Assembly (NCBI GenBank): GCA_022447545.1
Contig: JAKVBI010000012.1
Span: 185,254-249,253, forward strand
Direction: 5' to 3'
Source: Myxococcota bacterium
Lineage (GTDB): Bacteria > Myxococcota_A > UBA9160 > SMWR01
Length of the DNA stretch: 64,000 bases
Shown here: positions 24,888 to 32,990 of the stretch, in pieces
How the letters are laid out: each line of letters begins with the position of its first letter
Numbering within the stretch: position 1 is the stretch's first letter
Notes under the pieces: model-generated
What the model saw: only the letters and a program-made list of their open reading frames with translations
What the model was told of the DNA's origin: nothing
Database searches by the model: none
Program-made: the position numbers and the translations under genes

Positions 24888-26536
24888 AGTCGATCCTCTA
24901 CAGCCGCTGGGATGGCACTCAGGCGGAGTTCAGCCTGGACGTGGAACGCGTCCTCGATGAACTGTCGGATCTTCTCATGGAAGGCCTCAACATTCAGGAG
25001 GCCCTCGAGTGGATGCGACGTGCCGGTTTCGAATTCTCCGGCATGGATATGCGGGTGATGGGTACCGAGGAACTCGTAGAAGAGCTTCGGCGCGAGGCCC
25101 AGTCTCTCTACGACCGGTACGACGTCAGCGAGGCACTCGATGACTGGCGCCGTCGCCTCGAAGATCTGCTCGATCGTGAGCAGCAGGCACTTCGGCAATC
25201 CGCGGGCTTCGAATCGGCTCGGCTCAACGATTTCCTCGAACGTCGTCACGAGGGGTCCCCTGCGATCACCGATACGATCGAGCGCTTCCGGGATCACGAG
25301 TTTGCCGACGAAACGGCTCGCGAGGAATTTCAGGAGTTGCTCGAAGAACTCGACAGGCTCAGCGATCTCGAGTCGTTCATGGATCATCGCGGTGGGCGTT
25401 TTCGGGGCCAGGAGAAGGCTGACTACGAAACCGCCCAATCCGTCAGGGAGCAGATCGAGGCCCTGGAGCAGATGATGGAGTCCCTGGCGCGGGGGGATCT
25501 CGAATCGGTCTCTCCCGAAGAACTCGCGGAGTGGCTGGGGGAGGATGCGTCTCGTTCCCTGATCCTCCTGCTCGATCTCGAGTCATCGCTCGAGCGCGCG
25601 GGATATCTGCGGGGAGGCGATGAGGCTTCCTCGCTCACGCCTCGGGCGATCCGTCGCATTGGTGCGCAGGCTCTGGCCGAGGTCTACGGCGACTTGCGCA
25701 AGGATCGGGTGGGGAGTCACGAGACCGATCACCGAGGGGCTGCCATCGCTCGTCCCGACGAAACGCGCCCGTTCGAGTTCGGGGATCCTCTCGATCTCGA
25801 CATCGTGCGAACCCTGATGAATGGATTGCGGCGTCGCGCTCTCGAGGGTCGGTTCGATCGCTCGGGCGCTGCTGCCAGGAGCCAAAGCCAGCGGATCTCG
25901 CTCACGGTCGATGACTTCGAGCGCCGGGAATTCGACCACGGAACCATGACGACCACCGTTTTGCTGTTGGACATGAGCTGGTCCATGTCCTGGGCGGGCC
26001 GCTTTGCGGCCGCCAAGCGCGTGGCCATCGCGCTCGACCATCTGATCCGTTCGAGATTTCCGCGGGATCAGTTCTTCGTGGTCGGTTTCTCGACGCGAGC
26101 CCGCGAGTTGAAGATTCAGGACCTCCCGGAGGCGAGTTGGGACATGGGAGATCCTTTCACGAATCTCCAGGAGGGGCTTCTGGTGGCCGAGGACCTCATC
26201 GGGCGCCACCCGAGTTCGAGCCCACAGATCCTGGTGATCACGGACGGTCAACCCACCGCCTACGCTGAGGACGGGGAACTCCATGTCGAGTGGCCCATGG
26301 GTTTTGGAGGCGTGTCCCCCAATGCGGTGGCCGCCACCATGAAACAGGTACGGCGGATCACCCGTCGCGGCATCACGATCAACACCTTCATGCTGGACGA
26401 CTCGCCAGAGTTGGTCGGATTCGTCGAGCACATGACCCAGATCAACCGGGGACGCGCGATGTTCAGCACGCCCAACCAACTGGGTTCATTCCTCATGGTG
26501 GATTACCTGGACGGGCGGAAGAAACGCAGAGTTTGA
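24884..26536 (+). CDS. VWA-domain protein partnering the MoxR-like ATPase
   Basis: 550 aa. The N-terminal 340 residues are highly charged and helical, with long Glu/Arg coiled-coil-like runs (RREAQSLYDRYDVSEALDDWRRRL, LEELDRLSDLESFMDHRG). The C-terminal 200 residues are a von Willebrand A domain with an intact MIDAS, D363-M-S-W-S367-M-S369, a TFTN-like threonine (GDPFTNLQEGL) and ITDGQPT for the final Asp. No signal peptide or membrane helix, so it acts in the cytoplasm. VWA proteins next to MoxR ATPases act as substrate adaptors, as in the RavA-ViaA, CbbQ-CbbO and NorQ-NorD systems. The GTG start overlaps the MoxR stop by 4 nt. Confidence 0.88.
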   Translation: MKSILYSRWDGTQAEFSLDVERVLDELSDLLMEGLNIQEALEWMRRAGFEFSGMDMRVMGTEELVEELRREAQSLYDRYDVSEALDDWRRRLEDLLDREQQALRQSAGFESARLNDFLERRHEGSPAITDTIERFRDHEFADETAREEFQELLEELDRLSDLESFMDHRGGRFRGQEKADYETAQSVREQIEALEQMMESLARGDLESVSPEELAEWLGEDASRSLILLLDLESSLERAGYLRGGDEASSLTPRAIRRIGAQALAEVYGDLRKDRVGSHETDHRGAAIARPDETRPFEFGDPLDLDIVRTLMNGLRRRALEGRFDRSGAAARSQSQRISLTVDDFERREFDHGTMTTTVLLLDMSWSMSWAGRFAAAKRVAIALDHLIRSRFPRDQFFVVGFSTRARELKIQDLPEASWDMGDPFTNLQEGLLVAEDLIGRHPSSSPQILVITDGQPTAYAEDGELHVEWPMGFGGVSPNAVAATMKQVRRITRRGITINTFMLDDSPELVGFVEHMTQINRGRAMFSTPNQLGSFLMVDYLDGRKKRRV

Positions 26537-26645
26537 ACTTTCCATCGATGGTGGGATGGGCTGGTTCTCGATGTGTCCGCCGCGCCTGCGGTTGGGGGGT
26601 GTCGGGGTGGCAGGCAGAGAGCTTCGAGTCGGGGATCCCAAGACG

Positions 26646-27302
26646 ATGAGTCGTGCACTGAAGTACCAGATTCCCGGTTTCGATTGCAGGCTCGACGTCC
26701 ATGACCTGGCCCGATACGGCTGGCCTGAAACGTTTCCTCGGCCCGGTTCCCGGCTGGTGGTCGAGGTGGGTTTCGGCAGGGGGGAGTTCCTGATCGATCA
26801 GGCCAGCCGAAACCCCGAGACCTCCTTCGTGGGGATCGAGGTGTCCCACAAGCGTTGCCTCAAGATGGCGCGTCGCCTCGCGCGTACGGAAATCACTAAT
26901 GTGCGGCTCCTGGAAAACAATGCCGAGCGGGTGATGGGCGAATTGTTCGACGAGGCATCGATTGCGTGCTGCTGGATCAATTTTCCGGATCCCTGGCCGA
27001 AGAAGCGCCACCACCGCCGCAGATTGGTCCAACGGAAGTTCGTCGGGGCGCTTGCACACTGCCTGGAGCCCGATGGAGTCTTGTACGTGACGACCGACCA
27101 CGAGGGGTACGCCGAGGCCATTCACGAGTGCCTTTCCTCGGAGGATCAACTCCGCAACGCCTACGGACCCGAGCCCTATCGTCACGACGTGGAGGGTCGC
27201 ATGCAAACGCGCTACGAGGTCGAGTGGCGGTCTCAACAACGGACCATCCACTACTTCATGTACAAACGCCGGCGGGTTGACACTCGGATCCCGGCTGCAT
27301 AG
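26646..27302 (+). CDS. trmB: tRNA (guanine46-N7)-methyltransferase TrmB
   Basis: 218 aa class I methyltransferase that makes m7G46 in the tRNA variable loop. The SAM site is VVEVGFGRGEFLIDQA, followed by FVGIEVSHKRCLKMARR and a NNAERV segment. The family signature NFPDPWPKKRHHRRRLVQ is complete, including the D and the basic RNA-binding stretch. The C-terminal TTDHEGYAEAIHE and a TRYEVE segment also fit TrmB. ATG at 26646 is used because homology begins at once (MSRALKYQIPG); the frame opens 90 nt earlier. It follows the VWA gene by 109 nt and precedes rlmN by 51 nt. Confidence 0.93.
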   Translation: MSRALKYQIPGFDCRLDVHDLARYGWPETFPRPGSRLVVEVGFGRGEFLIDQASRNPETSFVGIEVSHKRCLKMARRLARTEITNVRLLENNAERVMGELFDEASIACCWINFPDPWPKKRHHRRRLVQRKFVGALAHCLEPDGVLYVTTDHEGYAEAIHECLSSEDQLRNAYGPEPYRHDVEGRMQTRYEVEWRSQQRTIHYFMYKRRRVDTRIPAA

Positions 27303-27353
27303 CGTCGCGTCGGTCTTTTCGGCGCCGATGGGCGCCGCTCCACATGGCGACTC

Positions 27354-28511
27354 ATGGACACATTGAACCAGCCATCCCGGAGTCCGGACACCGAAGCAGG
27401 AGCTGGTGTCGAGCCGGATGATCGGCTTCAGATCAAGAACTACTCGATCGAATCTCTGCGCGAGCGCTTGCCGCAGCTGGGAATCGAGCCCTACCGCGCC
27501 GACCAGATCGCGGGCTGGTTGTATGGGAAGGGCGTCGAGGATCCGGACCGGATGACTGATCTGTCGAACCACGTGCGTGGTCTCCTCCGTGACGAGTGGG
27601 AGACGCGTGCTCTCCATACCGAGAAAGTGGCTCGTTCCGAGGATGGAACCGTCAAGGCCGTGCTACGCGCCCATGACGGAGAGTTGATCGAGTCGGTCCT
27701 CATCCCGGAGCCCGGGCGAACCACCTTGTGCATCTCGACTCAGGTGGGTTGTCCGTTGGCCTGCTCTTTTTGTGCCACTGGGGCTCTGGGGTTCCGCCGG
27801 AATCTGTCGACGGCCGAAATCGTGGACCAGGTGTGTCGCATGCGAGAGGTGTTGGAATCGGGGGCGGAGCCAACGACCCGGCACGATGGCAACCCCATCA
27901 CCAACATCGTCTTCATGGGGATGGGGGAGCCGCTGTTGAATCTCTCTTCCGTGCTCGAGACCATTCGTCTGCTCGTGCATCCCAAAGCCTTCGGCATGGC
28001 GCCGAGACGGGTGACGGTTTCCACCGTCGGAGTCGTGCCCCGGATCGAACCGCTTTTGCGCGCGGCTCCCGTCAACCTCGCAGTGTCACTCCACGCCACC
28101 CGTGATGAGGTGAGGGACCAGTTGGTGCCCCTCAATCGGCGTTTTCCAATCCGCGTGCTGCTGGACGAGTTGCGGCAGCTCGATTGTGTGACACCGAGAA
28201 GGCCCGTGTTCTTCGAATACACATTGATCGCAGGTATCAACGACTCCCTGGCCGATGCGCGGCGCCTGGTCGAACTACTCGAGGGAATCCCATCGAAGCT
28301 CAACCTCATCCCCATGAATCCCCATTCCGACTCGCCCCACGGCCCACCCGATGACGCCGCGGTGGACCGTTTTCTCCGTGAAGTCGCCGGACGTGGGCTG
28401 TTCGTGTCCCTGCGTCGCAGCCGCGGGCCCGACATCGATGCTGCCTGTGGGCAGTTGGCGCTGCGGCAGGTCTCGGAGCCCGTTGTGGCGCCCCATCGAG
28501 CCGAGGCTTGA
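27354..28511 (+). CDS. rlmN: 23S rRNA/tRNA (adenine-C2)-methyltransferase RlmN
   Basis: 385 aa radical-SAM enzyme making m2A2503 in 23S rRNA (and m2A37 in tRNA). The 4Fe-4S-binding cysteines are C133-x3-C137-x2-C140 in GCPLACSFCATG. FMGMGEPLLN is the SAM-contact loop, and RRVTVSTVGVVPRI and NLAVSLHA match the family. The C-terminal Cys that forms the enzyme-RNA adduct is in RGPDIDAACGQL. The N-terminal 25 residues are a variable extension rich in Pro/Ser/Glu. The start is ATG at 27354. A stable GC hairpin (27320-27337) stands in the short gap after trmB; it has no U-tract, so it is not a clear terminator. Confidence 0.95.
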   Translation: MDTLNQPSRSPDTEAGAGVEPDDRLQIKNYSIESLRERLPQLGIEPYRADQIAGWLYGKGVEDPDRMTDLSNHVRGLLRDEWETRALHTEKVARSEDGTVKAVLRAHDGELIESVLIPEPGRTTLCISTQVGCPLACSFCATGALGFRRNLSTAEIVDQVCRMREVLESGAEPTTRHDGNPITNIVFMGMGEPLLNLSSVLETIRLLVHPKAFGMAPRRVTVSTVGVVPRIEPLLRAAPVNLAVSLHATRDEVRDQLVPLNRRFPIRVLLDELRQLDCVTPRRPVFFEYTLIAGINDSLADARRLVELLEGIPSKLNLIPMNPHSDSPHGPPDDAAVDRFLREVAGRGLFVSLRRSRGPDIDAACGQLALRQVSEPVVAPHRAEA

Positions 28512-28879
28512 CGCGAGGGAGGCCTTTTGACTCTCAGATCGGGCCCCAGGCGGACCGGGATTTCGCGGCGAAGGTTCACCGAAGGGCCATCGGAGCGAAC
28601 TGGCTGCCAACGGGGGCGTTTGGGGAGCCTTTTGGGCCTCCCGGGCATCCCCCGTATGTGGCACGACAGGTGGGCTTGCCCGTGTAGAATGGGCGGTTCT
28701 CGAAGCAGGATCATACGGCGGACCATCCCTGGGGCTTGGCGCCCATGGCCGTCGATGGTGTCTCCCCGGAGGGGGGACGCGCAATTCACTAGACCCTGTC
28801 GGGCCGTCTGCGGTATACGAGAGGCCACCCTCAGGCGGATCCGAGGATGGCCTGGGCGATTGGAGGTACGAGTTCGGTG
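28512..28879. other. 368-bp gap between rlmN and the outer-membrane protein gene
   Basis: No open frame with protein-like composition on either strand. GGAGGT at 28862-28867 is the ribosome-binding site of the next gene. A TGGCACG at 28659 and a TTGCC further on look like a sigma-54 element but the spacing is wrong. I see no terminator with a U-tract. Confidence 0.5.
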
Positions 28880-29683
28880 ATGCGCCGAATTTCCCGCGTG
28901 TTGGTGATCGGCTGGGTGCTGATGGTGGCCTCGGCTCTCAACGCGGAAGAAGAGAAGAAACGGGTCCCCTACGTCCATTCTGGCTTCTACGTCGGAATCA
29001 GTGGTGGGCTGTCTATGGAACAGTTTGACGACCACTATTCGACCTCCGAATATCTGACCACCTCTGGCAATGGCATCCTGACCCGGACCGGGCTCAGTGC
29101 TTCGCTGTTCGGTGATCCGCCGGTGGCCATCGAGCCCCCGTTGGATGAGATCAACGCGTCTCCCACCCTGATGTCGCTCAAGATCCAGGACCGCGTGAAT
29201 GGGATGTTCCGGTTCGGTTACCGCTTCCATCCCAGGTTTGCTCTAGAGATCACCTTCGAGGTGGTCGACGAGTTCGATGTGGATGTCGAGGAGGAGATCC
29301 CGTTTCGCAACAGCTCTCAGACCAGTCCAGATGAGCCGCGTCGGGTAAACGTTCAGGAAACCACCACGGGTCTGAAACTCCGTCCACTGGTGGCTACCGC
29401 CAACGCCAAGGCCTATCTGCTCACGGGCCGTTTTCAGCCCTATTTCCTGGCGGGGGCTGGCCCCATGTTCGCCTCGGTCGAGAACACGCGGTCCGGAGTC
29501 ACCGAGAATAAGGTCGTTGCTGCTCTGCGCGCCGGGGGTGGGCTCGACTTCTACATCACCGAAAACGTCATCATGAACACGGGGATCTCCTACGTGTACC
29601 CCTTCGGGTCACTCCAGGACGGTCTCGACTACGTGTCGTTCGAGCTGCTGGGTTTCCAGTATCGATTCGGCGGTCCCGAATAG
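28880..29683 (+). CDS. Outer-membrane beta-barrel protein (OmpA/OmpW-barrel-like), unknown function
   Basis: 267 aa. It has a signal peptide (MRRISRVLVIGWVLMVASALNA, cleavage near residue 22) and then alternating hydrophobic/polar strands. HSGFYVGISGGLSMEQF, VNGMFRFGYRFHPRFALEITFEVVDEF, AKAYLLTGRFQPYFLAGAGPMFA and AALRAGGGLDFYITENV are barrel strands. It ends FELLGFQYRFGG with the terminal aromatic expected for BAM recognition. The pattern matches small eight-stranded barrels. The start could also be the GTG one codon earlier (28877), which is better spaced from GGAGGT. The next gene, a lipoprotein, follows after 10 nt, so the two may act together in the envelope. Confidence 0.8.
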   Translation: MRRISRVLVIGWVLMVASALNAEEEKKRVPYVHSGFYVGISGGLSMEQFDDHYSTSEYLTTSGNGILTRTGLSASLFGDPPVAIEPPLDEINASPTLMSLKIQDRVNGMFRFGYRFHPRFALEITFEVVDEFDVDVEEEIPFRNSSQTSPDEPRRVNVQETTTGLKLRPLVATANAKAYLLTGRFQPYFLAGAGPMFASVENTRSGVTENKVVAALRAGGGLDFYITENVIMNTGISYVYPFGSLQDGLDYVSFELLGFQYRFGGPE

Positions 29684-29693
29684 GACCTGGCCC

Positions 29694-30470
29694 GTGCCGC
29701 GCGATGGCAGCGCGGTTTGGGGGCTGTTGCTCACTGTCGCTCTGGGAGTTGCTGGAGCGGGAGCCTGTGTGACCGGCCCGCTTCCAGAAGATATTGCGAC
29801 CCGCAGGCCTCCCTTTCAGATGGAGGGCGCACCCGGCTGCGACTCCGTGGGTCCGGTGGCCATCACCCCCGTAAATCTGGGTACAGCCATCAGTCGAAAC
29901 CTCGAAGCGGGGGGACGGCGGATCCAACAGCAGCTTGTGGATTATCTGGTTTCGAAAGGTTGCGCGGCCGAGTTGCTGAGTGAGATCCAATTGGAGCGAA
30001 GCTGGCCGCCCCATGTGGCGCTTTCCCCCGGTGGGTTCCAGCGGGATTCAGCGGCTCCTGCCGAGATCAAGCCCGAGGCCATTGCATGGCTGGTGAGACA
30101 ACTCGATCGTCAGAGGGACAAGAGGCTGGGCGCGGTCGTAGTGCCTTCGATGATTGCATCGGAGGTGGAACTGAGTCAGGCGGGTGCCCGCTGGGACGGG
30201 GTCTACCGGAACATTCTCGTCTCGCGAAAGCCCAGGGGATACGCGATCGAGCAGATCAGCGGAAAGGCGACGGTCCTGTCCCTCGAGGTCCAGGTGTTCG
30301 ACCCCACCGGGCAGCGGTGGTTCCAAGGGGTGGGTGGCCTCGTCATCCCCTTCCGAATTCGTTACGAGGAAGGGCAGGGCGTGATGACCATGCGTCGTGA
30401 CCCTCTGAGAAATCCGGCACAGATACGCCAAGCCATCGAAATTGCCCTCGACCCCTGGGTACCTCGATGA
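29694..30470 (+). CDS. Hypothetical lipoprotein
   Basis: 258 aa, function not recognised. The hydrophobic leader (GLLLTVALGVAGAGAC) ends in a lipobox-like AGAC, giving a mature Cys at about residue 25. The mature part is a soluble alpha/beta domain with the segments VGPVAITPVNLGTAISRNLEAGG, VVVPSMIASEVELSQAGARWDGVYRN and VLSLEVQVFDPTGQRWFQGVGGL. The latter resembles lipoproteins that carry a DUF799/LpoB-like fold, but I cannot place it. The start is GTG at 29694, 10 nt after the barrel gene. It ends 7 bp before the convergent MltD gene. Confidence 0.72.
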   Translation: MPRDGSAVWGLLLTVALGVAGAGACVTGPLPEDIATRRPPFQMEGAPGCDSVGPVAITPVNLGTAISRNLEAGGRRIQQQLVDYLVSKGCAAELLSEIQLERSWPPHVALSPGGFQRDSAAPAEIKPEAIAWLVRQLDRQRDKRLGAVVVPSMIASEVELSQAGARWDGVYRNILVSRKPRGYAIEQISGKATVLSLEVQVFDPTGQRWFQGVGGLVIPFRIRYEEGQGVMTMRRDPLRNPAQIRQAIEIALDPWVPR

Positions 30471-30477
30471 GGTTGCC

Positions 30478-32847
30478 TCAGGTCTGACGGGGCTCGATGT
30501 TGGGGATCACCATGCGCTCGCCAGGGGTGAGAGCCGCGAAGTCCATGTCGGGATTGAACTGGCGCAACAACCAGACCGGCAACTTGTATTCCTGACGAGC
30601 GAGTCGCCAGAGGCTGTCGCCCGGTTTTAACTCGTAGGTGTGGGTTCCGGTGATCGAGAAGGACCCGAAAAACTCTTCTTGCAGGGTTCGGTGGTATTCC
30701 AGGCGGCGGCGTTCGAATGTCTTTGCGTCGACACGGCTCAGGTCCAGTTTCGTCCGCCGACCGATTACGACGGTCGAGTTGCTTCGTATCCTGTTCAGGT
30801 GGCGCAATCGGCTGGTGCGCACGTCAAGCCAGTCCGCGTAGTGGCCCAGGGTCTCATCCGCTTGCACCACGATGGTTCCATTGTTGCTCACCGCATAGTC
30901 CGAGGGGTCGGGTGGGCGCCGAGAGATCAAATTCGGCTTGGCCGATCCCCCTTCTGAGGTTTCCGGGGTTTCGGAGAAGGTCGCAACGAGCATCCCGACC
31001 TGCTCCGCGTCCACTCCCTCTACGACCCCATCATCGTCAGACGGATTGCTCGCTTCGTCACTGAGTTCGAATCGCAGTGCGGACAAGAGTGCCACCGATG
31101 AAGGTGTGTCCTGGGCTCTGGGCGGCCCATGGGTCTCTTCGGATACGGGCTCGGCCAGAGACTGGTCGTCGGCGTCCACGGTGGAATCTGTCGTGTCCGA
31201 GGGTAGGGCGGCGGTTTGGAGGATTTTTGAAGGGGAATCGGGTGTTGCGCCAGTAGCGGTGGCTGCAGGCTTTTCGGGTTCCGGCGCCTTCGCAGTGGTC
31301 GTCACAGCGGGTGTGCTGGTCTTCGCCGCCTTGGCCGGAATCGGTGTTTCGACCGGGGGCACGAGGCGCAACTTCTGGTTGCGTGCGATGTGGTGCCGAT
31401 TCCTCAGGTTGTTCCAGGCCACCAGGTCTTGTTCCCTCAAACCGTAACGGGTGGCGATTCTCGAGATCGAATCCCCACGACCGACCGTGTGGACTCCGCT
31501 CTTTGGAATTTCTACAAGCATCGGTGCGGGACGTGAACCTGCGGCATCGTCGGGTAGGACGAGTACCTGGCCGACGCGAATTTTGTGTCGACTGCGGAGA
31601 TTGTTGAGGTTGACGAGTTTTCGCACGCTGGTTTCATAGCGCTGGGCAATCCGGCCCAGGGTGTCGCCTCGTCTGACCTTGTAGAGGCGGTCGCGATGCT
31701 GCGTGTTCTTGCGCTCCGATGCAGGAATTTCCGCCAGTGCGAGGTGGGTGGGCTTGGACTCTGCTCCTCGGGGGACCCGCAGGGAGTAGCCCTTGGGGAC
31801 GTATTTGGAGTGGCTCCAGACCGAAGGTCTCAGTGCGGGGTTGTGGTTGCGGAGGTCGTCGAGATCGATTTTGAAGGCCGAGGCCAGGCTCGTGGCGGGG
31901 ATGAAGTGGGGCATTTCGATGATGTCGACCACTTCCGGACGGTGGCGCTCGATCTTTCCGAAGAAACGCTCGGGGTTCTGGTCGATTTCCGACGCTGCAA
32001 CGAATTCGGCGTAGAAGTTTCGCGACGCAAAGCCGAATGTCCGACTCTTGTGGCGTCTCGCGATCACACCGAGATCCTTCGTGCCGAGCTTGCGAACGGC
32101 TCGCACCATGCCTGAAACACCGTGGTTGTAGGCGGTGATGGCGAGAGGCCAGGATTCGAGCCGGCGATAGTTGTCGCGCAAGAGTCGGGCCGCGGCCACG
32201 GTTGCTTTGTGGGGATCGAGTCGTTCGTCGACGACGTTGTCGATGCGCAGGTAGCGCTTGCCTGTCGGGCGTGTGAACTGCCAGAGACCCGCCGCGCCGA
32301 CTCGGGAATACGCGCGGGCGTTATAGGAAGACTCGACGTGGGGCAGGGCCGTCAACTGCTCGGGCACTTCGTAGCGTGCCAGAACCTCGACCACGTGATC
32401 CATCCATTGGCCCTGACGCTCGAGCCCGGCCTTGAACTTGTCGGCTTGTCCGAGCTGGAAGCGCACCCGGTTGGCGGCCGAGCGCAGGGTCTTGTTGGAG
32501 ACATTCTTCGGCCAAAGTGCCAGGATCCGTGCCTGTTCGGCGCTCAGGCCACTGCGCTTCCCCTGGCCGAGAGTGCGCAGTGCAGTTCGGATCTTCTTCC
32601 GCACGCGATCGACATGGCGCTCGCGACCGCGGGAGCTCAGGCCGGCTGGAAAACGGATTTCCTCGTACACAACGCCGAGTTCGACGTCGTCGTGGAGCAG
32701 GCCGCCCTGGCCATCGACCTCAGAATAGATGCGGGACCAGAAACGCACGTTGTCCTCCAGGCCGGAGGGAATGGGCGTCTGGGGCTCGGCCGCCGCGGAC
32801 ATCGCCAGCAAACAGAGGGCTGCCATCAGGCAAGAGTGCTTCTGCAT
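30478..32847 (-). CDS. mltD: MltD-type lytic murein transglycosylase with LysM repeats
   Basis: 789 aa, with a signal peptide at MQKHSCLMAALCLLAMSAAA. The SLT domain (about 150-300) has the catalytic Glu in LPHVESSYN (E172), then GAAGLWQFTRPTG and the AITAYNHG motif, which is the family 1D pattern. Four LysM peptidoglycan-binding modules follow. Two are adjacent (YKVRRGDTLGRIAQRY; HTVGRGDSISRIATRYG); two come after a Pro/Thr/Ala-rich spacer of about 140 residues (IVVQADETLGHYADWLD; YELKPGDSLWRLARQEYK). It cleaves the MurNAc-GlcNAc bond to give 1,6-anhydro ends in the periplasm. ATG at 32847 starts the signal peptide directly behind GTGAGG; upstream in-frame ATG at 32865 is possible. Confidence 0.9.
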   Translation of the reverse strand: MQKHSCLMAALCLLAMSAAAEPQTPIPSGLEDNVRFWSRIYSEVDGQGGLLHDDVELGVVYEEIRFPAGLSSRGRERHVDRVRKKIRTALRTLGQGKRSGLSAEQARILALWPKNVSNKTLRSAANRVRFQLGQADKFKAGLERQGQWMDHVVEVLARYEVPEQLTALPHVESSYNARAYSRVGAAGLWQFTRPTGKRYLRIDNVVDERLDPHKATVAAARLLRDNYRRLESWPLAITAYNHGVSGMVRAVRKLGTKDLGVIARRHKSRTFGFASRNFYAEFVAASEIDQNPERFFGKIERHRPEVVDIIEMPHFIPATSLASAFKIDLDDLRNHNPALRPSVWSHSKYVPKGYSLRVPRGAESKPTHLALAEIPASERKNTQHRDRLYKVRRGDTLGRIAQRYETSVRKLVNLNNLRSRHKIRVGQVLVLPDDAAGSRPAPMLVEIPKSGVHTVGRGDSISRIATRYGLREQDLVAWNNLRNRHHIARNQKLRLVPPVETPIPAKAAKTSTPAVTTTAKAPEPEKPAATATGATPDSPSKILQTAALPSDTTDSTVDADDQSLAEPVSEETHGPPRAQDTPSSVALLSALRFELSDEASNPSDDDGVVEGVDAEQVGMLVATFSETPETSEGGSAKPNLISRRPPDPSDYAVSNNGTIVVQADETLGHYADWLDVRTSRLRHLNRIRSNSTVVIGRRTKLDLSRVDAKTFERRRLEYHRTLQEEFFGSFSITGTHTYELKPGDSLWRLARQEYKLPVWLLRQFNPDMDFAALTPGERMVIPNIEPRQT

Positions 32848-32990
32848 GCCCTCACCGATCGGCATCGAAGCCCCTGGAATTAAATCCCCAAGAGTCGTTT
32901 TCCAACGATTTCTCAACCCACTCGCGGTTCAAGTGTGTCCTTTTTGACCCACTTGGGTCGCCGGTGCGCCACTCTCGGGAGCCGAAAATA

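Noticed and set aside
27320-27337. 7-bp GC hairpin with GATG loop between trmB and rlmN, considered as terminator
   Set aside because: No U-tract on either strand; probably a GC-rich accident or mild attenuator.
28659-28680. Sigma-54-like element TGGCACG ... TTGC
   Set aside because: The spacer is 10 nt instead of 4, so GG and GC are not at -24/-12.
27740-29230. Minus-strand open frame of 496 codons opposite rlmN and the barrel gene
   Set aside because: Antisense shadow; the plus strand has clear RlmN and barrel signatures.
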